DNA from: Pseudomonas rustica
Lineage (GTDB): Bacteria > Pseudomonadota > Gammaproteobacteria > Pseudomonadales > Pseudomonadaceae
Assembly (NCBI RefSeq): GCF_018336155.1
Contig: NZ_JAGYHF010000018.1
Span: 1-64,000 of the forward strand
Reading direction: 5' to 3'
Length of the DNA: 64,000 nt
Shown one piece after another: positions 54,205-62,876 of the stretch. The position numbers were made by a program, and so were the translations under genes. The notes beneath the pieces are model-generated. The model saw only the letters and a list, made by a program, of their open reading frames with translations. It searched no databases and was not told where the DNA came from. Positions within the stretch are counted from its first letter, which is position 1. The number at the start of each line of letters is the position of its first letter.

Positions 54205-55710
54205 TTACTGCACTTGCGTGACGCCGCCGAACTTGCTCATCAGGAAGCCGACAAACTGCTCAACGGTCATCTTCTGGCCGTTGAATTCGACCTGATTGGC
54301 CGCGTAATGCAGCTTGGTCACGACGTTGCTGCCGTCGACGACGGCCAACTGCGAACCGACCGCCATGCCGGCGAACATGTCGGCCGCTTCCTTGGACTGA
54401 TCAACGATCGCTTTAGCATCGGTCTGGCCGTCGAGTTGCGCCTGCACGCTGAGCAGATCAATCAGCATCGGCTTCGACACCTGAATGTTCAGGTCGAGCA
54501 GCGCGATCAGTTGTTTGGCCAGTTGATCCGGTGGCAGATCCATCGATTGCGGCTTGGTCAGGTCAATCACCAGATTGGCCTTGCTCTCACCGTTGGCGGT
54601 GTTGAACGAGAGGTTTTCCAGCGCAAATTGCGGGCCGGCAGCCAGCAGTTTTTGCAGATCGGCTTTGACTTGCGCGTCTTCCGCTTCGGTCAGGTTCAGC
54701 TCTGGCGCTGGCAAGCCTTGCGCGGCAGCCTCGGCGGCGGCTTTTTCGTACGGCTGCAGCTTGGTCTGGTAGATCTGCATCAACGACAGGGTCGACGGGA
54801 TGTCGAGGTTTTTCAGGCTCATGGCCAGGTTCGCCGAGCCGATTTTCTTGTCGTTGAACGACACTTCGCCAATCTTGTAGTCGGCGCGACCGGAGGCGTT
54901 GCTGCCGTTTTCTTCGGTGAGGTTCTTCATTTCGAAGTTCTTCACGCCGAGCACCGACTGCTTCGGCCCGAAGGTCGATTTGCTGCTGGTCAGCTCGATG
55001 GTGTTTTCGCCGGTGTAGTAGCCGTAGGTGCTTTTGGCGAGGTTGCTGGCCAGGGTCAGACCGTTGAGTTCGATCTGTACCGGCGCCTGATCTTCAGCCA
55101 CGGTCACCAGTTTCAGGTTGTCCATGTAGCCGTTGGCCTTGACCTTCTGCGCCTTGGCGTTGGCGGCGATGTCCATGTTCAGGCCGGAGAATTTCAGGCT
55201 CGACTTCTCGTCCAGCGCGGTTTCAAACGGCACCAGTTCGAGGGTGCTGTTGGTCGATTCGTCGTAGCCGATGCTGGTCACGCCTTTGAGCGGCGCGGCG
55301 CCTTTGGTCGCGGCAAACCATTTTTCGGTGGCGGCGTTCTTTTCCAGCTCGTAGTTGCTGGTGGCCATGACCGGCAGCCATTTCAGCGACAGCAGACGCG
55401 AGAACGGCAGCGGGCCGTGTTCGATGTGGTCAACGAACAGCAACTCGACCGGCGCATCGCCGAACATCTCGCCTTCACCTTTCAGGCGATAGTGCGCGGT
55501 GCTGGTGAAGGTGTGGCGATCCAGCGACACCAGTTCCAGCGACGCGGTGCCGTTGGAGCCGGCCATGGCGGTTTGCAGTTCTTTGTTGGCGTTGCTGACG
55601 GCGTCGTTCAACACGCCTTCGATCTTGGTCCCGGTGTACCAGGCCCCGCCCACGCTGATCGCACCGATGGCAACAACAATTCCGAGAAGCACGCCTGCTG
55701 ATTTATTCAT
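54205..55710 (-). CDS. DUF945 (YdgA-like) protein
   Basis: A 501-aa protein of the YdgA/DUF945 family. One N-terminal hydrophobic segment (about 6-25) acts as a membrane anchor or signal. The rest is a long periplasmic beta-rich domain with the family features TASLELVSLDRHTFTSTAHYRL and DHIEHGPLPFSRLLSLKWLP. E. coli YdgA is an inner-membrane-associated protein of unknown function. The gene stands alone with its own terminator, next to pgaA but transcribed in the same direction after it, and is not obviously linked to PNAG. Confidence 0.87.
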   Translation of the reverse strand: MNKSAGVLLGIVVAIGAISVGGAWYTGTKIEGVLNDAVSNANKELQTAMAGSNGTASLELVSLDRHTFTSTAHYRLKGEGEMFGDAPVELLFVDHIEHGPLPFSRLLSLKWLPVMATSNYELEKNAATEKWFAATKGAAPLKGVTSIGYDESTNSTLELVPFETALDEKSSLKFSGLNMDIAANAKAQKVKANGYMDNLKLVTVAEDQAPVQIELNGLTLASNLAKSTYGYYTGENTIELTSSKSTFGPKQSVLGVKNFEMKNLTEENGSNASGRADYKIGEVSFNDKKIGSANLAMSLKNLDIPSTLSLMQIYQTKLQPYEKAAAEAAAQGLPAPELNLTEAEDAQVKADLQKLLAAGPQFALENLSFNTANGESKANLVIDLTKPQSMDLPPDQLAKQLIALLDLNIQVSKPMLIDLLSVQAQLDGQTDAKAIVDQSKEAADMFAGMAVGSQLAVVDGSNVVTKLHYAANQVEFNGQKMTVEQFVGFLMSKFGGVTQVQ

Positions 55711-55875
55711 GAATGACCTGATCGATTTCCGTGGCTGTGAGTGTGGTCGTCTTCCCTGAACCCGTGACCGGGTTGCGGCTCGACTCCGCTTAATTCAGCG
55801 GTGGAGATTAGCACCGGGCGCGGGAAGTGACCCAATGATTAAAGGTGAAAGAGTGTCTATGGACACTCGGGAAAG

Positions 55876-55957
55876 CAAAAAGATCGCAGCCTGCGGCAGC
55901 TCCTACAGGGAAACGCGTTCCAATGTAGGAGCTGCCGCAGGCTGCGATCTTTTGCTG
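55876..55957. repeat. REP-like inverted pair (class A)
   Basis: GATCGCAGCCTGCGGCAGCT with CCTACA and its inverse flank a 20-nt centre. The right arm ends one or two bases before the stop codon of the next minus-strand gene. Confidence 0.8.
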
Positions 55958-55958
55958 T

Positions 55959-56594
55959 TCAGGAATACTGAACCTCAATCTCATCCAACTGATGATCAAA
56001 GCTCTTCAGCCGCGCAGTCCAAGTATAAACAAGCACTTCAAAATCCCGATCAATCACCGCCCCACCCGGCCCATCGGCCCGGGGGTCGCAGAAATCCAGC
56101 TGATAACGCTCACGGGCCATGGCCGTGGCGACATCGGAGAGTTCGCGGGCGTTGTTGAGCCAGTGCCAGCCCTCGCCATCAATCTGCTTGTCGAGTTCCA
56201 GGCACTGTTTTTTCAGCGCTTCGAGGCTTTTTTCCAGCGGCGTGCCGGTGAGTTCGCCCATGACTTCGGCGAACGTTCGGCCCGGTTGCCAGTAGCTGCC
56301 CCAGAAATACCGGTCGAACACGGTTTCGACCCGGCGCAGGGCGACTTTGGTGTCCCAGATCAGCACCCGCGTCTTGCCTTGTTCGAGCTGGCGTTTTTTC
56401 ACCCGCTGAACCTGGATCGACGCCCACGCCACACCGACGATCGCCATGACCGCGATCAGCGCCGTCACGCTGTCGAGAAAGATCATGGCCTTGTCAATCT
56501 GGTGGGCCAGCATGATGCCGTAGAAATAGGTGGCCGACAGCAGCACCAGCGCTGCAAGGGCGCACCAGAAGCCGAGAGCGTAAGGGTTTTTCAT
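55959..56594 (-). CDS. Hypothetical two-span membrane protein
   Basis: A 211-aa protein with two N-terminal membrane spans (about 9-30 and 40-60) and a cytoplasmic C-terminal domain with KTRVLIWDTKVALRRVETVFDRYFWGSYW and several Trp. I do not recognise a family or function. The start has GGGGAA upstream. It stands alone between the DUF945 gene and the efflux operon, with a REP at its 3' end. Confidence 0.75.
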   Translation of the reverse strand: MKNPYALGFWCALAALVLLSATYFYGIMLAHQIDKAMIFLDSVTALIAVMAIVGVAWASIQVQRVKKRQLEQGKTRVLIWDTKVALRRVETVFDRYFWGSYWQPGRTFAEVMGELTGTPLEKSLEALKKQCLELDKQIDGEGWHWLNNARELSDVATAMARERYQLDFCDPRADGPGGAVIDRDFEVLVYTWTARLKSFDHQLDEIEVQYS

Positions 56595-56687
56595 TATTGG
56601 TTTCCCCTAGACCAGCGCTAGCAATGTGCGCTGGAAGGGTGCTTTGCACGGGGCGCCCTTCCAACACTTCAAAGCATAGCAACGGCC

Positions 56688-58130
56688 TCAGGGTTTGCCG
56701 GGGCTTGGAGCGTGCGTTCGTCCGCTTTCCCAACCGCCGCCGAGGGCGAGGAACAAATCGATCTGGCTCATCGCAACTTGGGTGTTGGCGGCGGCCAGTT
56801 GCGCGGTGACATCGGTGTAGGTGCGGGTCGCTTGCAGATCCGCCAGGAACGACTCGCGGCCGGCCTGGAAGAAGCGGTGCGTCTGGTCGGCGGCGAGTTT
56901 CGCCGACTGCTCGGCATCGGCCAGTGCATCGCGGCGTTGCAGCAGCGCGCTGTACTGCGCGAGGCCGGTCTGGGTTTCGCGAATGGCGTTGAGCACCACG
57001 CCGTCGAAGTGCGCCAGCGCGCCTTGGGTGGTCGCTTCGGCTTCACGGATGCGCGCACGGGCGCCGTTGGTCGGCACTTTCCAGCTCAGCGACGGGCCGA
57101 AACCCCAGCGATTGGTCGACGGATCACCGAGGTCGTCGATGATGCCGACGGTGCCGATGGTCGCGCCGATGCTGATGTCCGGGTACAACTCGCCAGTGGC
57201 GACGCCGATTCCGGCAGTCGCGGCGGCCAGACGCCGTTCAGCCTGACGAATGTCCGGACGACGTTTGAGCAGTGCGGCGCCATCACCGACCGGCACCAAT
57301 TGAGCGATTTTCGGCAGTTCGGCGCAGGTCGCAGTGCCTGCGGGCAATTGATCGACCGGTTTCGCCAGCAGCATCGACAGTCGGAATAACCCGGCCTGAC
57401 GCGCTGCTTCATAACGCGGCATGTCGGCGCGCAGGGATTTGAATTGGGTTTGCGAACGGGTGACCTGGGTTTCGTCGCCACGGCCGGCGTCGCGCAGACG
57501 CTGGATCAGCGTGGTGCCTTGCGATTGCAGGTCGAGGGAATGCTGAGCGATTTCGCGTTCTTCGTTGGCGGCACAAACCTGGGTGTAGGCGCGAACCACG
57601 TCCGCGACCAAGGTGATGCGTGCGGTGTCAGCGGCGGCTTGCGTTGCGTCGGCGTTGGCCTTGGCGCCTTCGATGCCGCGCTGCAAGGTGCCCCACAGAT
57701 CGAATTGGTAAGAAGCGCTGATGCCGATGTCGCCGATATTGGCCACCGGGACTTTTTCCGGCAGCAAAAACGCCTGTCCGGATTCCTGCAAACGCTCGGC
57801 GCCCATTTTCACGCCAGCGCTCCAGCCACCGGCCGCTTCGGCTTCATCGACCTGAGCGCGGGCGCGTTGCAAATTAGCCGCCGCAACACGCAGATCGGTG
57901 TTGGACGCCATCGCTTGCTGCACCAGCTGATCGAGGCGCGGGTCTTTATACAGTCGCCACCAATCCGCCGGCACCGGCGCCGAGACCACAGGCTTACCGT
58001 CGACAGCCAGTTCGCCCTGAAAGTCCTTGCGCTGAACCGCCGAATTCTCAGGCACGTGATAGTCCGGCCCGACCATCTGACACGCCGACAGCATCACGCC
58101 CAACCCGGCGATCATCAGGGCCCTGCTCAT
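56688..58130 (-). CDS. Outer-membrane efflux factor (NodT/OprM family)
   Basis: A 480-aa TolC/OprM/NodT-type channel. It has a lipobox (MLSACQ, Cys17), so it is a lipoprotein. Two OEP repeats follow (about 60-265 and 290-470), with the NodT-type ATLQRARAQVDEAEAAG and RRPDIRQAERRLAAATAGIGVATGELYPDI. It forms the outer-membrane exit of the MarR-FUSC-DUF1656-HlyD efflux system. It overlaps the HlyD gene by 4 nt. Confidence 0.92.
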   Translation of the reverse strand: MSRALMIAGLGVMLSACQMVGPDYHVPENSAVQRKDFQGELAVDGKPVVSAPVPADWWRLYKDPRLDQLVQQAMASNTDLRVAAANLQRARAQVDEAEAAGGWSAGVKMGAERLQESGQAFLLPEKVPVANIGDIGISASYQFDLWGTLQRGIEGAKANADATQAAADTARITLVADVVRAYTQVCAANEEREIAQHSLDLQSQGTTLIQRLRDAGRGDETQVTRSQTQFKSLRADMPRYEAARQAGLFRLSMLLAKPVDQLPAGTATCAELPKIAQLVPVGDGAALLKRRPDIRQAERRLAAATAGIGVATGELYPDISIGATIGTVGIIDDLGDPSTNRWGFGPSLSWKVPTNGARARIREAEATTQGALAHFDGVVLNAIRETQTGLAQYSALLQRRDALADAEQSAKLAADQTHRFFQAGRESFLADLQATRTYTDVTAQLAAANTQVAMSQIDLFLALGGGWESGRTHAPSPGKP

Positions 58131-59029
58131 TGCGCGGGCTCCTGCTTTTTATCGTCGACCTTTGAGTCTTCGATGATCGATACCGTGGCAGTGCGCCCGG
58201 CGATCATGCGGAAATCTTCCGGCACGTCATCAAAGGCAATCCGCACTGGAATCCGCTGCGCCAGCCGTACCCAACTGAAGGCCGGGTTGACGTTCGGCAG
58301 CAGGTTGCTGCCGCTGGTGCGGTCGCGGTCTTCGATGCCCGCGACGATGCTTTCGACATGTCCGCGCAATTTCGCACGGTCGCCGATCACACGGATATCC
58401 ACCGACTGGCCGACATGAATGCCGTCGAGTTTGGTCTCTTCGAAATAACCGTCGATGTGGAACGAGTTGCTGTCGACCACCGACAACACCGGGCGCCCGG
58501 CGGTGACGAATTCCTGCGGACGCGGCGCGCGGTCGTTGACGTAACCGTCGACCGGGCTGCGAATCACCGAGCGATCAAGATTGAGCTGAGCGCTGTCCAC
58601 CGCAACTGTGGCTTCGGCCAGTGCCGATTGCGCACGGGCCACACGCGACTGGCTTTCTTCCAGTTGCTCGGCCGGCACCAGGTTACCGAGGCCACGGTTA
58701 CGTTTGGCTTCGCGCTGGGCCTGAGCGAGGGTTTCTTCGCGATCAGCCACAGCCGCTTTGGCCTGACGCAGGGCCAGTTTGAAGCGATCCTGGTCGATGC
58801 TGAACAGCACCTGGCCGCGCTTGATCAACTGGTTGTCTTTCACTTCAACCTGTTGGATCAGCCCGGACACGTCCGGGGCGATCTGGATGATGTCGGCGCG
58901 AATGTGGCCGTCACGGGTCCACGGCGCGAACATGTAATACATCACCATGCGCCAGACGAGGACAACGGCAAAAGTCACGATCAGCAGGGTCAGTACCACG
59001 CGACCGATGGTCAAAAACGGTTTTTTCAT
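58127..59029 (-). CDS. HlyD-family membrane fusion protein (AaeA/EmrA-like)
   Basis: A 300-aa periplasmic adaptor anchored by one N-terminal span (about 10-30). Biotinyl-like segments (VSGLIQQVEVKDNQLIKRGQVLF and the later FVTAGRPVLSVVD) bracket a helical hairpin (about 85-155). It links the FUSC inner-membrane pump to the outer-membrane channel. The pairing with DUF1656 and FUSC is that of E. coli AaeXAB (aromatic carboxylate efflux). It overlaps both neighbours by 4 nt. Confidence 0.92.
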   Translation of the reverse strand: MKKPFLTIGRVVLTLLIVTFAVVLVWRMVMYYMFAPWTRDGHIRADIIQIAPDVSGLIQQVEVKDNQLIKRGQVLFSIDQDRFKLALRQAKAAVADREETLAQAQREAKRNRGLGNLVPAEQLEESQSRVARAQSALAEATVAVDSAQLNLDRSVIRSPVDGYVNDRAPRPQEFVTAGRPVLSVVDSNSFHIDGYFEETKLDGIHVGQSVDIRVIGDRAKLRGHVESIVAGIEDRDRTSGSNLLPNVNPAFSWVRLAQRIPVRIAFDDVPEDFRMIAGRTATVSIIEDSKVDDKKQEPAQ

Positions 59030-59235
59030 GTCATCAGGTATCGACTGAGTGAGTCCACGCCGTACAGAAGTACCGCGTAGAGCGCCACGTTGAACAATGC
59101 CCGGTGCCAGACCAGACGGTAAAAGTGCACGCGCGTAAGCACGGCATGCACCAACAAAAACAGCACATAAGTGATGCCCATCAACACCAGCAAGGTCGGC
59201 AGGAAAATGCCGCTGATGTCCAGATCACCGATCAT
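59026..59235 (-). CDS. DUF1656 (AaeX-like) small membrane protein
   Basis: A 69-aa protein with two membrane spans (about 10-30 and 45-62) and the DUF1656 signature GDLDISGIFLPTLLVLMGIT at the N-terminus and FYRLVWHRALFNVALY further on. It is always found between FUSC and HlyD genes in aromatic-acid efflux operons. Its precise job is unknown. It overlaps each neighbour by 4 nt. Confidence 0.92.
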   Translation of the reverse strand: MIGDLDISGIFLPTLLVLMGITYVLFLLVHAVLTRVHFYRLVWHRALFNVALYAVLLYGVDSLSRYLMT

Positions 59236-61295
59236 AGGGGCGCTCCATCGGGCAGCGGTTCTTCGGGCTCGGCGCTGGAAACGAATTCGACGCCGGGCAG
59301 CAACGCCAGACGCAAACCGCTCAAGGCGTGCAACAGGTTTAGCCGGGTTTCATCATCGCCGTGACCATTGAGTGCGCGGCGGGTGCGGTCCAGAGTCATC
59401 AGCAAAGGCGCAGGCGCCGGCAAGCGTTCGCCGGCCTTGAGGCAAGCGCGGAAATACTCACCGACTTCACTGACCACTTGCTGCAACAAAGCGTTCGGTG
59501 CGCCAGTCACCCGTGGGGTGTAGGCGAGCAAATCGAGCAGGTTCAGACCGACGCGCACTTCGCGCATGGCGATGCCGGTGTCCTGGCCGGTCAGGGCCAG
59601 ACGCGGCAGGTGCTGCATCAACCGATCGAGCAACTGCACACCCAGTTTGCGGTGCTCGGCGAGGTTGGCCGGCTCGGTCATGTGCACGATGTCTTTCCAA
59701 CTGAAACGGGTCAGGCGTTTCGCTGCCAGTTCGGCACCAAACGGGCGCGCCACCAGCGTCCAGATAAACGCGAACAGCAGACCGATCGGCCCCGCCAGGT
59801 TGGAGTTCACGAAAGCGAAAAAGTCCGCATCGTAAGCGCCCTGAATACTGATGAACGACGAGGTGTTGACCAGCGTCAGCAGCATGCCGAGGTAGAAACG
59901 CGGCTGCACCGTCAACGTGCCGACGCAGATAAACGGGATGGAAAACGCCAGCACCAGCATCGGGAAATCGTGCAGGTTGGGCAGAATCAAAAACAGATAA
60001 AGGCTGGCGAACAGTACCGACATGCCAGTCCAGAAAAAGAACCGGTAAATCTGCGGCGCCGGGTCGTCCATCGAGGCGAAGAAACTGCACGCCACCGCCG
60101 CCAGAATCACCGCGCTGCCGCCGTCCGGCCAGCCGAGCAGAATCCACAGCACCGAGGCGGTGATGATCGCCAGAATGGTCGAGGCTACCGAATAAAGCAT
60201 CAGCCCACGGTCGATAAACGGTGTCAGCCGACCCAGTCGCCAATGACGGTAAACCGCGCGCCAGTTGTCCTGACGCTCGCAGACAATCGCGTCCTGCAGG
60301 CTGCGGCAGTCCTGCCACAAATCGATGAATTCACCGAGCCGGTAGATCGAGTTGGAGAACAACAGTTGCCTACGATCCTCCAGCGCTTCAGCGCTCGGTT
60401 GCAGGGCTTCGAGCTGATCTTTCAGCGCTTGCCAACGGTCGAGATTGGCGTCTTCATGACCGAGCCATTCGCGGGTCGCGACAAGCAGCGGTTCGAATTT
60501 TTCCACCAGTTCCGGCGTGCGTCGTTCGAGGGCGTAGAGCGAGTCTTCCAGCGCATCGATCACTGGTAATAGATGAATCATGCGTCCGCGCAATTCTTTG
60601 GTGTTGCGCACGGTTTGCGGTCGCGAGCCTTCGTGGGGCAACTGGCCGATCATCAATTCGAGGCTGTTGAAATTGGCGACCATGGCCATGCGCAGCGCGG
60701 TGACTTCTTCGGGCTGCACGTCGCGGCTGAGGAATTTCAGGCTGTAGGTGGTCGCGTCGGCGAACCACTTGCTCACGGCGTCGTTGAACACCGGCGCCAA
60801 GCGTCGCGGCCAGAACATCGCACCGACCACGGCGGCAACGGCGATACCGAGGAAAATTTCCTCAGTACGCGCCTCGGCCACGTCCCACACCGCCAGCGGG
60901 TTATCCACCACCGGCAAGGCAATCAGCGGCAACGTGTAACCGGCGAGCATCAATGCGTAGCTGTTGGCGGTGCGCAAATGCAGGGACATGAACAACAGAA
61001 TGCCCGTCCACAGCGCGATGACCACCACCAGCACATACGGGCTCTGCACGAACATTGGCACGAAAAACACCGCCGCTGCCGCACCGAGAAAGGTGCCGAT
61101 CGCACGGTATAACGCTTTCGAGCTGGTCGGGCCGAGGAACGGGCTGGAGACGATGTAGACCGTCGCCATCGCCCAATACGGACGTGGCATTTGCATAAGC
61201 AAGGCGATGTACAGCGCGATCATCGACGCTGCAAAAGTCCGCACCCCGTAGAACCAGTCCCGGGCCGGCGGAATGCCGGAGAAAAAACCGTTCAA
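59232..61295 (-). CDS. FUSC-family (AaeB-like) efflux pump
   Basis: A 687-aa inner-membrane pump of the FUSC/AaeB family, which exports aromatic carboxylic acids or fusaric acid. Two blocks of about five membrane spans (about 20-165 and 365-510) frame a long cytoplasmic helical region (about 170-350), and a second cytoplasmic domain ends the chain. The opening RDWFYGVRTFAASMIALYIALLMQMPRPYWAMATVYIVSSP is characteristic. It is preceded by marR and followed by DUF1656, each with a 4-nt overlap. The actual substrate is unknown. Confidence 0.92.
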   Translation of the reverse strand: MNGFFSGIPPARDWFYGVRTFAASMIALYIALLMQMPRPYWAMATVYIVSSPFLGPTSSKALYRAIGTFLGAAAAVFFVPMFVQSPYVLVVVIALWTGILLFMSLHLRTANSYALMLAGYTLPLIALPVVDNPLAVWDVAEARTEEIFLGIAVAAVVGAMFWPRRLAPVFNDAVSKWFADATTYSLKFLSRDVQPEEVTALRMAMVANFNSLELMIGQLPHEGSRPQTVRNTKELRGRMIHLLPVIDALEDSLYALERRTPELVEKFEPLLVATREWLGHEDANLDRWQALKDQLEALQPSAEALEDRRQLLFSNSIYRLGEFIDLWQDCRSLQDAIVCERQDNWRAVYRHWRLGRLTPFIDRGLMLYSVASTILAIITASVLWILLGWPDGGSAVILAAVACSFFASMDDPAPQIYRFFFWTGMSVLFASLYLFLILPNLHDFPMLVLAFSIPFICVGTLTVQPRFYLGMLLTLVNTSSFISIQGAYDADFFAFVNSNLAGPIGLLFAFIWTLVARPFGAELAAKRLTRFSWKDIVHMTEPANLAEHRKLGVQLLDRLMQHLPRLALTGQDTGIAMREVRVGLNLLDLLAYTPRVTGAPNALLQQVVSEVGEYFRACLKAGERLPAPAPLLMTLDRTRRALNGHGDDETRLNLLHALSGLRLALLPGVEFVSSAEPEEPLPDGAPL

Positions 61296-61759
61296 GAATT
61301 AACCACCAATGGCGGGTTAGCCGCCTCAAAAGCTCTGAGTACCCGAAGCGTAGCTTCCAGATCGCTCTGGTCGATGCCCTCAAGCACTTCATGACGCAGA
61401 CGCACCAGTTCGATCTCCACCGCTTGCACCAGTTCACGACCGGAGTCGGTCAGGCTCAAGCACTTGGCGCGGCGATCGTGGGCATCTTCGGTACGGCAGA
61501 CGTAACCCGAATGACACAACTGATCGAGCAGACGCACCAGCGACGGACTTTCCATCCCGGCCGCTTGCGCCACCTGCACCTGCCGCACACCCTCGCCCAA
61601 ACGCCCGATCATCAAGAGCGGCACGGCGCAGGCTTCGGAGATTCCATAATTGACCAGCGTGGTCTGGCAGATCTTCCGCCAATGCCTGGCGGCCACCACC
61701 ATGGCACTGCTGATGTTCATCTGGAGAGCGTCGAGATCGTTCGGCACGAGAAAATGCAC
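61292..61759 (-). CDS. MarR-family regulator of the efflux operon
   Basis: A 155-aa MarR-type regulator. The winged helix-turn-helix is at about 60-115 (QVQVAQAAGMESPSLVRLLDQL, then the wing RTEDAHDRRAKCLSLTDSG). MarR proteins repress efflux genes until an aromatic ligand binds. The probable start is a GTG with no clear ribosome site; the palindrome GTTAG-TTTG-CTAAC ends 4 nt upstream, so the transcript may be leaderless. A second start, ATG at 61720, also lacks a ribosome site. It is first in the five-gene operon and likely self-regulating. Confidence 0.9.
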   Translation of the reverse strand: MHFLVPNDLDALQMNISSAMVVAARHWRKICQTTLVNYGISEACAVPLLMIGRLGEGVRQVQVAQAAGMESPSLVRLLDQLCHSGYVCRTEDAHDRRAKCLSLTDSGRELVQAVEIELVRLRHEVLEGIDQSDLEATLRVLRAFEAANPPLVVNS

Positions 61760-61762
61760 ACT

Positions 61763-61776
61763 GTTAGTTTGCTAAC
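61763..61776. promoter_or_regulatory. Candidate MarR operator
   Basis: The perfect inverted repeat GTTAG-TTTG-CTAAC lies just upstream of the marR start codon. MarR proteins typically bind such short palindromes at their own promoter. Confidence 0.6.
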
Positions 61777-61864
61777 TATCAATATCGCATTGGAGGGGAA
61801 TTTCAGTCAAGTTTTGAAACAAATTGCCTATTCGGGCGGAGAAAATCTCTCCGAAAAAAATCAC

Positions 61865-62146
61865 TCAGCGTTTTTTAGCATTCTCATAAACGCTACTGCG
61901 CTCCCGTTTGCCGACCGCAACAACGGAAACGACCACGCGCTCGTCGATCACTTGATAAACCAAGCGATAGCCGGAAGCCTTCAATTTTATTTTGTAACAG
62001 TCCGGCATCCCATGCAGCGCATCGGCAGGGACTCTAGGCAGATTCAAGCGTTCGCCCAGCTTCTTTTTGAATTGCTCTCGTAGCGTATGACCCAACTTGT
62101 TCCATTCTTTGTGAGCAGATGGCAGAAATTCGAGCTTATAAGTCAT
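61865..62146 (-). CDS. RelE-family mRNA interferase toxin
   Basis: A 93-aa RelE/StbE-type toxin: YKLEFLPSAHKEWNKLGHTLREQFKKKLGERL at the N-terminus, then the core DCYKIKLKASGYRLVYQVIDERVVVSVVAVGKRERSSVY with the basic and aromatic residues typical of ribosome-dependent mRNA cleavage. Its start overlaps the antitoxin end by 11 nt. Antitoxin comes first, as usual for relBE-like pairs. Confidence 0.93.
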   Translation of the reverse strand: MTYKLEFLPSAHKEWNKLGHTLREQFKKKLGERLNLPRVPADALHGMPDCYKIKLKASGYRLVYQVIDERVVVSVVAVGKRERSSVYENAKKR

Positions 62147-62381
62147 CCAGGCTTACCGAAATAGGCGTCTCGTGACTGCGGGCGCGAACGATTTCAGCAA
62201 GCTCCAGATCATCAAGCCGCTCCATCATTGCTTCGTACACATCCGCTGGAACCATGTAGCCCATAACGCGATTGTGGTTGAGAACCGCCACAGCTCCGCC
62301 ATGCGCGCCGTTCAGAACGGCAGAAGGGTTTTTCTTTAACTCGGAAACACTGACAGCCATGTCGGCGAGAACACTTTGCAT
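62136..62381 (-). CDS. Phd/YefM (StbD)-family antitoxin
   Basis: An 81-aa antitoxin with the Phd/YefM fold (AVSVSELKKNPSAVLNGA and AVAVLNHNRVMGYMVPADVYEAMM) and an acidic C-terminal tail. I chose the ATG at 62381; the frame extends to a TTG inside the upstream palindrome. It is a paralogue of the antitoxin at 41435 but pairs with a RelE- rather than ParE-type toxin. It should neutralise RelE and repress the operon through the palindrome at 62389. Confidence 0.92.
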   Translation of the reverse strand: MQSVLADMAVSVSELKKNPSAVLNGAHGGAVAVLNHNRVMGYMVPADVYEAMMERLDDLELAEIVRARSHETPISVSLDDL

Positions 62382-62388
62382 AATAAAA

Positions 62389-62404
62389 GACCTCAATTGA
62401 GGTC
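62389..62404. promoter_or_regulatory. Toxin-antitoxin operator palindrome
   Basis: GACCTCAATTGAGGTC is a perfect 16-bp palindrome 8 nt upstream of the antitoxin start codon, the expected place for autoregulation. Confidence 0.7.
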
Positions 62405-62473
62405 GTGATTTTGGTCTATTTTTTTAACTGCAACAACCATGGCTTTGTGTTGAATGACCAGAGGTCACCGGTA

Positions 62474-62719
62474 CTAGCCCTGGCGTCCCTTGCGCAACAT
62501 CACATTCAACTGATCCACCACCTCCGCCCAATCGGCATCATCCAGAATCTCATCGCGTAAAAACTGCGACTGGCTCTCCGTCCAGAAGAACGCATCGGCC
62601 AAGTGCAGCTCGGGTTTAAGCGGGGAATGGGTGGCGATGAATTGGTCGATGCTGACCGGGTCGTTGTCCAGGCCCAGCTGTTTGAACAGGGAGGGGAGGC
62701 TGTGGTTTGGGTTTTCCAT
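62474..62719 (-). CDS. DUF2789 family protein
   Basis: An 81-aa protein of the DUF2789 family: HSLPSLFKQLGLDNDPVSIDQFIATHSPL, then LADAFFWTESQSQFLRDEILDDADWAEVVDQLNVML. It is small, acidic and probably cytoplasmic, with no known function. The chosen ATG is the one where family similarity begins; the frame extends upstream into a REP element. It is followed after about 80 nt by the second toxin-antitoxin pair. Confidence 0.85.
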   Translation of the reverse strand: MENPNHSLPSLFKQLGLDNDPVSIDQFIATHSPLKPELHLADAFFWTESQSQFLRDEILDDADWAEVVDQLNVMLRKGRQG

Positions 62720-62758
62720 TGCAGTGATCCTTGGAATTAGCGGTGAATGGAAGATCAT

Positions 62759-62850
62759 TCGCGGGCAAGCCTTGCTCCTACAAAGGCTGTGGCGGCCACA
62801 CAATCACTGGACACCCAAAAACCATTGTAGGAGCAAGGCTTGCCCGCGAA
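62759..62850. repeat. REP-like inverted pair (class B variant)
   Basis: TTCGCGGGCAAGCCTTGCTC with CTACA pairs with its inverse TAGGAGCAAGGCTTGCCCGC. It lies between DUF2789 and the YbaK-like gene. Confidence 0.8.
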
Positions 62851-62876
62851 GGCGTCAGTGAAAACGCCACAAAATC

